In this document: one piece after another, positions 1 through 10,800 of the stretch
Numbering within the stretch: the stretch's first letter is position 1
How the letters are laid out: every line of letters begins with the position of its first letter
Assembly: GCF_016714285.1 (NCBI RefSeq)
Contig: NZ_JADJNN010000020.1
Span: forward strand, 1-64,000
Length of the DNA stretch: 64,000 nucleotides
Source of the DNA: Nannocystis sp.
GTDB taxonomy: Bacteria > Myxococcota_A > Polyangia > Nannocystales > Nannocystaceae
Reading direction: 5' to 3'
The notes under the pieces: generated by a model
Databases searched by the model: none
The model's input: only the letters and a program-made list of their open reading frames with translations
What the model was told of the DNA's origin: nothing
Translations under genes and position numbers: made by a program

Positions 1-2490
1 AACTACACGGACCCGGCCTGTACCGACTTCAAATGGCACCACTGGGCGTTCGTCTATGACACTACGTCCAATCCCCGTCGCCGGGTCTACATCGATGGCA
101 TCCTGTGCACGACCGGAGTCCAACAGGGTAACACCGGTAACGGCGTCTACTCCGGCAGCGGCCTGGTCAGACTCGGGACCGCGAATGCCTCCCCCAACAG
201 GCTGAATGCCTTCGTCCAGGAAATGCGCATCTGGAACAGCGCGCTCACTGCCAACACGATCATCGCCAACATGAATACGGTAAAGACGGGCTCCGCAGCC
301 GGGCTCGTCGCCTTGTGGCCGATGGTCTATCCCACGACCACCAGCATCCTTGATTTGACCCCCAACAATCACCCAGCTACCGCCTCCTCGTCGTTTGCTG
401 CGCCGGTTCCGGCTCCCTCGCGTGCGGCCGTCACTCCGGCGACTCCCGTTTCCTCCACCGCGCCCATCGGCCCCGACATCCCCGAGATCACGAATGCCGC
501 CGGCGGCGTCGCCACCAGCGTCGCCGCGAACGCGAGCATGCCGCTCGGGGTCGAGGAGTACGGCGTGATCGAGGTCGACGCGGCCGGCGACGCGGTGGCT
601 GTCCTGAAGCGCGGCTTCAGCCTGATCCAGGGCGGCAAATGGCTGCTCGCGGGCGGGTACAAGGTCGCCAACCTCGGCCTCGAATGGATCGGACAGGTGC
701 AGTTCGCGCCGCAGCTCATGGGATACATCGAGGGCGCGCCGCCCGTGCCCGGCGAGAACATGACCAACCCCCTCGGGGCCTATTGCGGCGCCAGCACCGT
801 CGCCTTCACCTGCGCCGATGAGGTCAACTACGCCTATACCGCGCAGCGGGACAAGGGCTTCGACTACTCCGTGGATATGAAGGCCCGGTTTGGTATTTCC
901 GCCGGCAGCAGCTTCATCGCTACTGTGCTGGGAATTGGCACGTCCACGGAGGTCGTCAAGGTCGACTGGGAGGCGGGTATCGCGAGCGAGATCGAGGGCA
1001 GCACCTCGGTGGTGAACGGTGCCACCGCGGCCTTCACGCTGAGCCAGACCCAGCTCAACCAGACCGACCTGCAGGGATATTTCTACAACGCGGGCGACGG
1101 CCTGGGCGCCCGCTTCGTGCCGCTCAACGTGGGCAGCGCCTTCGTCAAATCGAGCACCGCCGATCTCTACGCGCTTCGTCTCCTCTCGAACAGCGCCCTC
1201 GTCGGCTACCAGATGGTGCCGGACCTCAACATCCCGCCCGACTGGAATATCATCACCTTCCCCATCAACCCGTTCTACACCCGCCAGGGCTGCCTCGACG
1301 GCCGCTTCGGCTACTGGGACAAGAACTCGACGTTCACGGTCAAGACAGATCCCTTCTTCCCCGCGGCAGCGTCGGGCGCCGACGCGAGCTACCACCGCGT
1401 CGCCGAGGCCTACGCGCTCAAGAGCCAGATCGACCGGGAGCACCAGCAACTCTACAACCAGTACGCCGACAATGACGCAGTCGCCCAGGGCTCCGCGAGC
1501 TGGGTCGACGCGAACCGGGCCAAGGCCAGCATGTCCAAGTACGTCCCCGGCGCCGGCAACCGGCCGGCACTCTCGCTCGGGTCGTCGACCCCGGTGACGA
1601 AGGGCCAGGGCAGTGCCGGCGATGCGGCCAGCGACCCGACGCAACTCGTGAAACGCAACCTCTGCAACACTTATGTGTGGACCGCGTACGGCGGGCTCTA
1701 CGCCGAGACCGAGGAGTCGCTCGACGGGTTCACCGAGACGCACGGGGGCGGCTACCAATTCAAGGGACTGGCCGGACTCAGCATGGAGGGCAACGCCTCG
1801 GTAGCGCCCGCCTGACCTCACCTTCTCGCTTTCGGCGGGCATGTTCGCGCTGACGAAGGCCGCGACCACGACCGGGTGCGGCGCGACCGTCACCCTGGGT
1901 CTGCCGGCGACCTGCCCTGACACCCCCCTCCGGCTCGACGTTGCCCGTCCTGACAACGCATACGACCCTGGCCAACGACTCGACCTCGCTATCTGCCCCG
2001 AACATCCAGGTGGCCAAAGCCCGCGCCCGGGCGCGTCGACGCATACCGGTTCATGACCTTCTATCTCGCCCCCACGGCGAGCAACTACCGTGAATTCTTC
2101 AATCGCGTGGTGAACCCGAGCTGGCTCACCAGCAGTGACCCGAACGCGGTCGCCCTCCGTTCCGCGATGCAGAACACCGAGGCGCCGCCGTGCTGGCGCG
2201 TGCTCCACCGCGTCACCTTCGTAAGCCGCGTCACCTCCGCGAGCGCCGCGACGACGATGGAGTCCTCAACCATCAAGTGGAACCCCGGCAGCCACTATCT
2301 CCTCATCAAGCAGCTCGAGCCCTACGTGCGCGGCAGCACCGGGAATTGGCCCTCGCTGCTCGCAGCGGTGACGACCGCGCTCCAGACCTGCTACGGCGAC
2401 GCCACCGACTTCCCGGCGATCGCGCAAGGCGACACCGTGACCCAGATCGCCCAGCTGATGGCGAGCTACTACGGCGTGACCGTGCCCTAG
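1..2490 (+). CDS. LamG-domain surface protein, 5' partial and frameshifted
   Basis: The frame is open from the first base, so the gene starts outside the window. Residues encoded by about 1-340 look like the C-terminal half of a LamG/concanavalin-like domain (HHWAFVYD, RRVYIDG, MRIWN). The first frame runs to a stop at 1813-1815. The product seems to continue in other frames: frame 2 from about 1816, frame 3 from about 1920 (TTLANDSTSLSAPNIQVAK) and frame 1 again from about 2035 (VDAYRFMTFYLAP) to the stop at 2490. The segments join into one plausible protein, so I read this as a single gene with about three one-base indels. An alternative is a real truncation at 1815. The large middle part (residues about 120-600 of the visible product) is not recognised. 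It is probably a secreted or cell-surface protein; LamG domains usually bind carbohydrate or protein. Confidence 0.6.
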
Positions 2491-2507
2491 CCCCCATGGT
2501 CCCCGCC

Positions 2508-3383
2508 TCACAGCGGCAGCGAGCACACGCCGACGTTCTCATACCCCGGCGGCGGCGCGTCGCCGCCGTAGAACGACAGGCACACCTGGCCCTCCCCGGT
2601 GCACTGCGCGTCGGCCGACGACAGGTCGCAGTACTCGCTGCAGCAGCCCGCCGACTTGCAGCCCGGCACCGACGCCGAGCCCAGGCACAAGAGCCCCGCG
2701 TCGCACACGTTGACGTACGCGCACGCGTCCCCGTAGCCGCCCATGTCGCCGCTCGCGTCGACGTCGCACACGAAGTAGTCCTGGCTCGGTCCGCCCGGCA
2801 GACAGATCTGTCCCATGGGACAGGCGGGCGCCAGCGGGTCGCAGCTCGTCACGCACAGCGGCAGCGCGCCGCCGTTGCTGACGTCGCAGATGAGCCCGCT
2901 CGGGCACTGCGGGTCGGCCGGCGTGCCGCTGCACATCGTCACGCAGCGCCCCTGGTTCTGCGCGTCGGTGTTCCAGCACAGCAGGCCGAGGTCGCAGCTG
3001 TCGAGGCCGCTGGCGACCGAGCCCTCGACCGTGCAGTCGTCGCCGGCCTGGCCCGGCATGCCGCCGACCGGCACGCAGCGCGCCGTGTCGTGGATGTTGT
3101 CCCCGTCGCCGTCGAAGGGCGCGCACTTGCTGCCCGCCGGACAGTCCTGCTTCCACAGGCCGCACTCTGCCTCGTCGCCGCCACCGCTGGTCGGCGTCCC
3201 CCCGCTGCTCTCGCCCGGACCCTGGCTCGCGCCCCCATTGCCCCCGTCGCCCCCGTCACCCCCGTCCTCGCTGTTGTGCTCGAACTCCACGCAGCCCCCA
3301 CACAGCCCGAGCGCCCACGCCCCGAGCCAGCACGCGAGCCCCCGCGGCGCCGCGGAGCGAGGTTTCGGGCCTGTCTTCACCAT
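2508..3383 (-). CDS. Cys-rich putative lipoprotein
   Basis: The start chosen is the ATG at 3383, which places a short basic stretch and a hydrophobic segment (WLGAWALGLCGGC) before the probable lipidated Cys. The longer frame to 3512 has no signal-like start. After the Cys comes a Gly/Asp/Ser-rich linker (GGDGGDGGNGG), then a domain with about 25 cysteines in spaced pairs (CPAGSKC, CDLGLLC, CPSGLIC, CPMGQIC). This is the layout of the lipid-anchored Cys-rich proteins common in this bacterial group. The disulfide-rich part probably folds outside the cytoplasm. Function is unknown. It converges with the LamG gene (17 bases between stops) and is divergent from the CorC-like gene. Confidence 0.72.
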   Translation of the reverse strand: MVKTGPKPRSAAPRGLACWLGAWALGLCGGCVEFEHNSEDGGDGGDGGNGGASQGPGESSGGTPTSGGGDEAECGLWKQDCPAGSKCAPFDGDGDNIHDTARCVPVGGMPGQAGDDCTVEGSVASGLDSCDLGLLCWNTDAQNQGRCVTMCSGTPADPQCPSGLICDVSNGGALPLCVTSCDPLAPACPMGQICLPGGPSQDYFVCDVDASGDMGGYGDACAYVNVCDAGLLCLGSASVPGCKSAGCCSEYCDLSSADAQCTGEGQVCLSFYGGDAPPPGYENVGVCSLPL

Positions 3384-3699
3384 CGCCCGGCACGCTAACA
3401 CGCTCCGCCGCCGGCCTGGCCCCGCAGATCGCGCCGCACGTGGGGAAGCGCTCGCCAAATGCAGCCCACCCGCCCGCAACACCGCCCGCAACACCCCGTA
3501 GGACCGCCGCATTGGCCGATCTCAAAGGCCTGGTCCGCTGGCGCGCGCCGGCGCCAACCTTGATACAATCGCGGGCCTTGTTCGACGAGCCCCCCAGTTC
3601 GCGGCCCACCGCCTCACGGCCCTCCACCTCCCGGCCCTCCCACCCTCGCCGCCTCCTCGGTTCACACCCTGGGCTCGGCCATGAGGAGCGCGCGCGGCG
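3384..3699. other. divergent intergenic region
   Basis: This stretch of 316 bases separates two divergent genes and should hold both promoters. It has repeated C-rich words (CGGCCCTCC) around 3601-3650. I see no convincing -35/-10 pair or operator. A purine-rich GAGGAG at 3683-3688 may be the ribosome binding site of the rightward gene. Confidence 0.4.
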
Positions 3700-5064
3700 A
3701 TGAGCGACCTCGTCGGCCTGCTGTGGGTCTTCCTGCTGGTGCTCGTCAACGGCTTCTTCGTCGCGGCCGAGTTCGCCCTGGTCAGCGTGCGTCGCACCCG
3801 CGTCGACCAGCTCGCCAACGAGGGCAGCTCGCGCGCGCGGCTGGCCCAGAAGGTGCTGAAGGACCTCGACCTCTACATCGCGGCGACCCAGCTCGGCATC
3901 ACCATGGCCAGCCTGGCGATCGGCTTCCTCGCCGAGCCGGCGATCGAGCACCTCAGCGGCCCGACCCTGCTGAGCTGGGGCATCGCCGAGGCCAACGTCA
4001 CCACGATCTCCTTCATCATCGCGTTTAGCCTGTCGACCGCGCTGCACATCGTCTTCGGCGAGCTCGCGCCCAAGTCGCTGGCCCTGCAGCGCGCCGAGCA
4101 GGTCACCATGCTCGTGGCGATCCCGCTGATCGCCTTCGGCACCGTGTTCCGCCCGGTCATCTGGGTCCTCAACGCCACCGGCAACGGCATCGTCCGCATG
4201 TTCGGCCTCAAGCCCGTGCCTGGCCACCACAGCGCCCACTCCGAGGAGGAGATCCGCATGATCGTCGCCTCCTCGCGCCAGGAGGGCGTGCTCGAGGAGC
4301 AGGAGAAGGAGCTCCTCAACAACGTCTTCGACCTCTCCGACACCCCGGTCCGCGGCATCATGACCCCCCGCGTCGACATGATCGCCATCGAGGAGACCGC
4401 CCCGCTGCGCCGCCTCATGGTCCTGAACGACGAGCACGGCTACTCGCGCGTCCCGATCTTCCGCGACACCACCGACAACATCGTCGGCGTCGCGTACATC
4501 GGCGACATCCTGCGCCACCTCGATCACCTCGACACCGTCACCGTCGGCCAGATCGCCAGGCCCACCGTGTTCGCCCCCGAGAACATGAAGGTCCTCGACC
4601 TCTTCCCGCTGCTGCAGCGCAAGAAGACCCACCTCGCCATCGTCGTCGACGAGTTCGGCGGCACCGCCGGCATCGTCACCCTCGAGGACGCCGTCGAGGA
4701 GGTCGTCGGCGAGATCTACGACGAGAACGACGACGAGGAGGACGAGAAGCTGTTCACCGCCCTCGAGGACGGCAGCTACCTCTTCGACGCCACCATCAAC
4801 TGCAACGAGGTCGAGAAGGTCCTCGGCATCGACCTCGACGACGAGATCCAGGGCAACTACGAGACCCTCTCGGGCTTCCTGTTCCACCAGTTCGAGTACA
4901 TCCCGCGCCCCGGCGAGGAGACCTCCGCCGCCGGCTGGACCTTCCACGTCGCCGAGGCCGACGAGCGCCGCGTCCTCAAGATCCGCGCCTTCCGCCAGGA
5001 GTCCGTGCACAGCAGCACCGGCTCCGAGGGCTCCCTGCCGCCCAACTCAGGCGGCTCCAACTAG
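3700..5064 (+). CDS. hemolysin family (CorC/HlyC, DUF21-CBS) membrane protein
   Basis: A 454-residue protein with the full family order: an N-terminal DUF21/CNNM membrane domain (about 1-190, several hydrophobic segments, AAEFALVSVRRTR near residue 25), a CBS pair (about 205-335, containing IMTPRVDM), and a C-terminal CorC_HlyC domain (about 350-435). The CBS end carries the typical VVDEFGGTAGIVTLED stretch. Family members are implicated in Mg/Co efflux or membrane ion homeostasis, and the old hemolysin name is not proof of toxin activity. The ATG at 3700 is preceded by GAGGAG about 11 bases upstream. It appears to be a single-gene unit. Confidence 0.9.
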   Translation: MSDLVGLLWVFLLVLVNGFFVAAEFALVSVRRTRVDQLANEGSSRARLAQKVLKDLDLYIAATQLGITMASLAIGFLAEPAIEHLSGPTLLSWGIAEANVTTISFIIAFSLSTALHIVFGELAPKSLALQRAEQVTMLVAIPLIAFGTVFRPVIWVLNATGNGIVRMFGLKPVPGHHSAHSEEEIRMIVASSRQEGVLEEQEKELLNNVFDLSDTPVRGIMTPRVDMIAIEETAPLRRLMVLNDEHGYSRVPIFRDTTDNIVGVAYIGDILRHLDHLDTVTVGQIARPTVFAPENMKVLDLFPLLQRKKTHLAIVVDEFGGTAGIVTLEDAVEEVVGEIYDENDDEEDEKLFTALEDGSYLFDATINCNEVEKVLGIDLDDEIQGNYETLSGFLFHQFEYIPRPGEETSAAGWTFHVAEADERRVLKIRAFRQESVHSSTGSEGSLPPNSGGSN

Positions 5065-5121
5065 CGCTCACAGACGATCGAGCGCCGACGCGAACGACGG
5101 CGCGCCGGCCAACGCGTGCTC

Positions 5122-6684
5122 CTAGCGCTCGGCGAGGATGAACGCCATCAGCGCCAGCGCGGCGGCGTTGCGCGCCAGGTGGTCCGGGTCGATCTTGTCG
5201 AAGGTGTCCGCCGGGCTGTGGTGCAGATCGAAGTAGGTGCTGCCATCGGGGTGGAGCCCGAGCCCGAGCACCCCGTCCTGCATCAGCGGCCCGATGTCGG
5301 CCCCGCCGCCGCCCGCGGTGATCTGACCGGCGCCGAGCCCCTGGAACAGCGGCGCGTAGGCCTGGATCGCCGCCAGCTGCTCCGGCGTGCCGCCGACCCC
5401 GAAGCCCAGCGGCGCCCCGTTGCCCGAGTCGGCCTCGATCGCGGCCACGTGCTTCTCCTTGCCGTGGGCCGCGTGATAGGCGTGCGCGCCGCGCAGGCCG
5501 TTCTCCTCGTTGGTGAACAGCACCACCCGGATCGTCCGCCGCGGCACCAGCCCGAGCTCGCGCAGCATCGCCGCCGCGTCGATCGCCATCATGCATCCGC
5601 TGCCGTCGTCGGTGCTGCCGTCGCCGGTGTCCCACGAGTCGATGTGTCCGCCGATCACGACCACCTCGTCGGGCAGCTCGCGCCCGCGGATCTCCGCGAC
5701 CGCGTTGCCGCTGACCGCGTCCGGCAGCGTGCGCGCCCCCAGCGACAGCTCGACCTGCGTCGGCCCGCGCGCGGCCAGCCGCGCCAGCAGCTCGGCGTCC
5801 TCGAGCGTGAGCGCGGCCGCCGGGATCTTCGCCACGCCCTCGGTGTAGCGCACCGCACCGGTGTGCGGCGTCCGCAGGCTCGAGGCCGTGACCGACCGGA
5901 TCAGCACCGCCTTCGCCCCGACCTTCGCCGCCTCGCTCGCGCCCGAGGTCCGGATCGGCACGGCGTCGCGATAGCCGCTGTCCTGCGTCGCGTGGTTGAA
6001 CAGCGCCATCGGCGTGTTGAGCACCACGATCTTGCCGCGCAGCGCAGCGCCCTTCTCGGCGACCTGCGCCAGCGACTCGAGCACGACGACCTCGCCGCGC
6101 AGCGGCCCCTTGGTCCCCACCGTGCCGCCGAGCCCGAGGATCACCAGCGGCCGATCGATCGGCGCGACCACCCGCGCCCGCTCGACCCCTCGCACCCAGT
6201 GCGGCACCATCACCTTCTCGCGCCGCACGTTGACCAGCCCGTCCTTGCGCATCACCTCGAGGGTCCAGTCGATCGCCCGCTCGAGCGCCGGCGAACCACT
6301 CAGGCGGTGCCCGAAGCGGTCCGCCATCTCGCCCAGCCGCTCCCAGCCGCGCCGCCGCCCGTTCGCCAGCGCCGTCAAGCGGTCCGCCGCCTCCACCCAC
6401 GCCGCCGGCTGCTCCGCGTGCACCACCGGCCGCGGCACCGTCGCCTCGCGCGCCGGCAGCAGCGGCCCGTCGCGCACCACACCGACGCCCACCGGCTGCG
6501 GCGGCGCCACCGGCACGGGCGGCCCGGCCTCCACCGCGATCGCCCGCACCACCGGCGTGGTCGATGGACCCGGCCGACACGCGACCGCACCCGCAACCAA
6601 CAGCGAAGCCAGCACCAGACCCCCGGACGCCACGGACGAGCGAGTCACCGCGGACCTATATCCCCGCGAGCCACCGCCGCGCAA
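5122..6684 (-). CDS. M28 family zinc peptidase, lipoprotein (carboxypeptidase Q-like)
   Basis: A 520-residue protein. An N-terminal signal ends in a lipobox (AVAC, Cys36). A PA-like insert lies at about 170-310. The peptidase core has all expected metal ligands: His347 in GGHIDSWDTG, Asp360 in DDGSG, the Glu393-Glu394 pair in TNEEN, Asp419 in EADSG and His489 in LHHSPADT. This is the co-catalytic di-zinc set of M28 aminopeptidase/carboxypeptidase Q enzymes, so activity is expected on peptides outside the cytoplasm. A GTG at 6648 is a reasonable alternative start because it gives a tighter signal peptide. The gene follows the kelch-like lipoprotein by 3 bases on the same strand, so the two may be co-transcribed. 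Confidence 0.88.
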   Translation of the reverse strand: MRGGGSRGYRSAVTRSSVASGGLVLASLLVAGAVACRPGPSTTPVVRAIAVEAGPPVPVAPPQPVGVGVVRDGPLLPAREATVPRPVVHAEQPAAWVEAADRLTALANGRRRGWERLGEMADRFGHRLSGSPALERAIDWTLEVMRKDGLVNVRREKVMVPHWVRGVERARVVAPIDRPLVILGLGGTVGTKGPLRGEVVVLESLAQVAEKGAALRGKIVVLNTPMALFNHATQDSGYRDAVPIRTSGASEAAKVGAKAVLIRSVTASSLRTPHTGAVRYTEGVAKIPAAALTLEDAELLARLAARGPTQVELSLGARTLPDAVSGNAVAEIRGRELPDEVVVIGGHIDSWDTGDGSTDDGSGCMMAIDAAAMLRELGLVPRRTIRVVLFTNEENGLRGAHAYHAAHGKEKHVAAIEADSGNGAPLGFGVGGTPEQLAAIQAYAPLFQGLGAGQITAGGGGADIGPLMQDGVLGLGLHPDGSTYFDLHHSPADTFDKIDPDHLARNAAALALMAFILAER

Positions 6685-6687
6685 CCC

Positions 6688-7743
6688 TCAAGGCGGGCAG
6701 TCAAGGACCCAGGTGCTCTGGTCCGCGATGTTGCCGCCAAAGCGGATCAGCCCGCTCGAGTGATCGGCCACGGCGAAGTCCAGGCCGGAGATCAGGTCGG
6801 TCGGTTGGGGCGGGGACCACATCGAGCCGTCCCAGAGGAAATTCGCGTGCTCGCTGAATCGATAGAGTCTGTTCCCCGCGCTGTGGAGGGCCATCGCCCC
6901 GAGCAGGCCGTCCCCCGCGGTTTCGCTGAGCAATGTCCATTGTTTGCCGTCCCACGACCAGGTGTCATTGTAGGCATTGGTCGGGTCATCAAACACGCAC
7001 AGGCTGCCCTTCGCGCAGCCGCCGTACAAGAGCAGCTTGCCGCCAGACGGGTCCATGGCGACCATGTGGCGCGAGCGGTTGCCGGGGCGCATATTGTTGC
7101 TCGCATCCAGGGGCCCCCATTGGAGGCCGTCCCACGACCAGTGTTCACTGTCGGTGGTGTCCTTGTCCAGGTTGCCGCCGAAGAGCACGACAATGCCGGT
7201 ATAATAGGCCATCGAGGCGCCGTAGCGCGGCGTCGGAGCCACGGGTGTCGGCGCTTTCTGCCAGGTGTTCGTCGCCGGGTCGTAGAGGTAGGTGTCACCC
7301 TGGGGCATGAGCGCGTCTTGATGGCCGGTGGCGCCGCCAAATACGACCATGACCTTGCGGATCTCATCGTAGGCGGCGGCGTGGGAGCGTATCTGCGGCG
7401 GGGGACTGGAGGTTTTAAGCTCATGCCATTGTCCCCCCGCGAATTTCCATAGATCGTTCAGCTCCACGCCGTCGACGGTGCCGCCGAACAGGAGGATCAG
7501 ATCATCCTCGCTGACGTAGACCATGGAATGTTCGGAGCGGACGGGGGGCCCGGAGATCCCCAGGTTCTTCCAGGTGCACTGCGAGGGCTCCCCCGTGGTG
7601 GGCGTGTCGCTGCCGCTGCCGCTGTCGCTGTCGCTGCCGCTGTCGCTGCCGCTGCTCGTGGACGTGTCGGCCCCGTTGCCGACCGGCGCGAAGCAGCCGG
7701 AGGCGAGGCACGCGGCGAGGGAAACGCGGATCGTGACGGCCAT
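6688..7743 (-). CDS. kelch-like beta-propeller lipoprotein
   Basis: The start is the ATG at 7743; the frame is open further upstream but only as the antisense-like extension of the neighbouring kinase. Residues 1-17 form a signal ending in lipobox ASGC, followed by a Ser/Asp/Gly linker (SGSDSGSDSDSGSGSD). The rest (about 50-350) carries five or six repeats with the kelch pattern: MVYVSEDDLILLFGG, VMVVFGGATG, IVVLFGGN, KLLLYGGCA and LIRFGGN, each followed by a W-containing strand. A surface beta-propeller for protein or glycan binding is inferred. The codon repeat of the linker (alternating gctgtcgctg) is visible at 7610-7660. Partner unknown. Confidence 0.8.
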   Translation of the reverse strand: MAVTIRVSLAACLASGCFAPVGNGADTSTSSGSDSGSDSDSGSGSDTPTTGEPSQCTWKNLGISGPPVRSEHSMVYVSEDDLILLFGGTVDGVELNDLWKFAGGQWHELKTSSPPPQIRSHAAAYDEIRKVMVVFGGATGHQDALMPQGDTYLYDPATNTWQKAPTPVAPTPRYGASMAYYTGIVVLFGGNLDKDTTDSEHWSWDGLQWGPLDASNNMRPGNRSRHMVAMDPSGGKLLLYGGCAKGSLCVFDDPTNAYNDTWSWDGKQWTLLSETAGDGLLGAMALHSAGNRLYRFSEHANFLWDGSMWSPPQPTDLISGLDFAVADHSSGLIRFGGNIADQSTWVLDCPP

Positions 7744-7864
7744 GCCCCATCTTGCCAAGACCGCAGGACGAGATTCTGTGAGCTTTGAGCCGTCCGTGTC
7801 CGCGCGTCCGTCGACGAACACCCGGTCCTGCGGACCGCCGCCATGACCTGCCCCTTCAGCCAGC

Positions 7865-10800
7865 TCACCCGCCACGACCCGCGGCCTGCCAGGCCAGGGC
7901 CGCCGCGAGCGTCTTGACGTGGACCGATCCGGCCTCCCGGTAGGCGTCCGCCGCCAGCCTCGCCAGCTCGCGCCCCCGCGGCGAGTCGCGGCCGAGCGCC
8001 CGCGCCAGCGCGAAGCGCAGCTCGGCCAGCTCGAGCGGCGGCACCTCGCCCGCGGGCCACAGCTTCTCGGCCCGCTCGAGCGGCGCGACGGCCTCGGCCG
8101 GGCGACCGCGCTCCAGCGCGAGCTCCCCGAGCCCGACCAGCGCGTGCCCCAGCTGCCGCGGCTCGCGCTCCGGCGACCTCTCCCAGATCGCCAGTGCCCG
8201 CTCGTACAGCCCCTGCGCCGCCGCGAACTCCCCGCGCGCGCGGTGGACCCCGGCGAGGTTGACCAGGGTCTCGGCCACGTGCGGGTGCTCCGGCCCGAGC
8301 GCGGCCGAGTGGATGGCGATCGCCCGCTCATACAGCTCCTGCGCTCGCGCCAGCTCCCCGCGCTCCTCGTGGATCAGCGCCAGGTTGTTGAGGTTGCCGG
8401 CGACGTCCGGATGGGCCGACCCCAGCGCCCCCTCCGTGATCGCCAGCGCCCGCTCGCGCAGCGCCAGCGCCTCGTCCAGCCGACCCTGGGCCCGGTGCAC
8501 GCCCGCCAGGTTGTCGAGCGTGTCGGCGATGTCGGGGTCGTCCGGACGCAGCGTCCGCTCGCGGATCGCCAGCGCCCGCTCGTACAGCCGCTGCGCCGCC
8601 GCCAGCTCCCCGCGGGCCTCGTGGACCAGCGCCATGTTGTTCAGCGACCCGGCCACGTTCGCGTGCTCGGGCCCGAAGACCTGCTCGTGGATCGCCAGCG
8701 CCCGCGCGTGCAGCTCGAGCGCCCGCTCGTGCTCGTCGCGCTTCTCGTGGATCACCGCCTGACTGTTGTACGACAGCCCGACGTTCGGGTGCGACGGACC
8801 GAGGGTCCGCTGCATCATCGCCAGCGCCCGCGCGTGCACCTCGAGCGCCTCCGCGAACCTGCCAGTCGCCTCATACACGTTGCCGAGGTTGTGCAGCGCC
8901 CGCGCCACGTGCGGGTGCTCGCCGCCCAGCTCGCGCTCGCGGATCTCGAGCGCCCGCACATACAGCGCCAGCGCCTCCTCGTACTCGCCATGGACCCGGT
9001 GCACCGACGCCAGGTGCGTCAGCAGGTCCGCCTCCGGCAGGCGATCGACCTGACCCAGCCGGCGCACCAGCATCTCCGCCGAGCGCGCCCACTGCTGGCC
9101 CTCCGGGTAGCGCGCCCCCGCCGAGCCGACCGTGAACACCAGCTGCGTCGCCGCGGCCATCGCCATCCCGTCGAGCTCCTGCGCCCCGCCGTCGACGTAG
9201 GCCCGCGTCAACGCCTCCTCCGCGACGTCGAGCTTGCCGGCATTCGACGCCAGCCCCCCGAGCACCGCCCGCGCCTCGACCACCAGCGGCGCATACCCGA
9301 TCGCCTCGGCCTCGCCGAGCAGCTCCTCGGCCCGCGCCAGCCCGCGCACGTGCTTGCCCGCGGCCTGCAGCGCCAGCACCCGCAGCAGCTCGCGTCGCAG
9401 CTCCGCGACCCTGCCCCGCAGCGCCTCGTCCGCGGGCAGCGGCGGGCGCCGAGCCAGCGCCGCCGCCTCGACGCACGCGGCGACCGGTGACAACCCCGCG
9501 GCCGCCGAGACCACGCGCCCCACCCCGGCCGCGTCGACCTCGGTCTGCACGGCCAGCAGCGCCGCCAGCTCGTCGCGTCGCTCATCGAGGCACGCCAGCG
9601 ACAGCGCGTGCAGCTCGGGTGACCTCGTCGCCTCGACCTCGGCCGCGACGCACTCGTCGATCCGCACCCGCGACCACTCGCCGCTCCAGCGATCGATCCA
9701 CGGCAGCGCCCGCGCGAAGGTGTCCCCCGCGAAGCTGACCCCCGTGGCCATCAGCGCCGCCTCCAGCGAGTCCCTCGCCGCCTCATTCCACACCGCCTCG
9801 ATCTCCGCGCCGGCCGCCTCGCACGCCGCCACCCCGCGCACCCGCTCGAGCTGACGCGCCCCCAGCAGGGCCCCCACCGCGGCGACGCACGCCACCAGCC
9901 CGCCCGCCAGCCAGCGCCGCCGCGCCCGCGTCTGCCCCCGCGTCAGCGCGGCCAGCAGCGCGTCGAGCGACGCGAAGCGGTCCTCCGGCGCCGTCGCCAG
10001 CCCGCGCTCGACCACCCGCCGCAACCACCGCGGCGCCCGTCCGGGTCGCGTCGGCGGCGTGATCACCCCCCGCGTCACCGCCAGCATCAGCGCCGCCGCG
10101 GTCCCGCCGCGAAACGGCAGCTCGCCGTACAGCGCCTCCCACAGCGCCACGCACAGCGCGAACTGGTCCGCCCGCGCGTCGGCGATCGCCCCGTGCCACT
10201 GCTCCGGCGCCATGTACCTCGGCGTGCCCAGCACGGCCCCCTCGCGCGTGATCTCCAGCTCGAGCGCGCTGCTCCGCGGGCCCTGCGAGTCGTGGAGCGT
10301 GGTCCCCAGATCGTCGGCCCGCGCGAGCCCGAAGTCCATGACCCGCACGCGACCGTCAGCGCCGATCATCACGTTGTCGGGCTTCAAGTCGCGGTGCACC
10401 AGCCCCGCCTGGTGCGCCGCCGCCAGCCCGCGCCCGACCGCGACGAACAGCTCCAGCACCTCCCGCCACTCGTGCGCCCGCTCGCCGAGCCAGCGCGTCA
10501 GCGTCACCCCGTCGACGAACTCCATCGCCACGAACACGTGATCGCCGAGCGCCCCGACGTCGTGGACCGCGACCACGTTGGGGTGGGCCAGCTTCGCCAG
10601 CGCCTGCGCCTCGCGCAGCAGCCGGGCCCGCTGCCCCGCCGCGCCGGCCCCCGCGCGCAGCAGCTTCAGCGCCACCTTCCTGTCGAGCTCCGGATCGTAC
10701 GCCGCGTACACCACCCCCATCGCGCCGGAGCCCACGTGCCCGAGCACGACGTAGCGCCCGAGCCGAGCGCCGCGCCCGAGCAGCGCGTCCGCCTCGCCAG

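Noticed and set aside
2808..2823. 16-bp palindrome CTGTCCCATGGGACAG resembling the dispersed element.
   Set aside because: It encodes Cys-Pro-Met-Gly-Gln, a normal motif of this Cys-rich lipoprotein family; the similarity follows from codon choice.
3256..5010. Minus-strand frame of 584 codons over the CorC-like gene.
   Set aside because: Acidic, repetitive sequence with no motif, exactly opposite a well-supported gene.
5064..5085. GCGCTC/GAGCGC inverted repeat after the CorC-like gene as terminator.
   Set aside because: Only six pairs with a ten-base loop and no T-run; too common in this GC-rich DNA.
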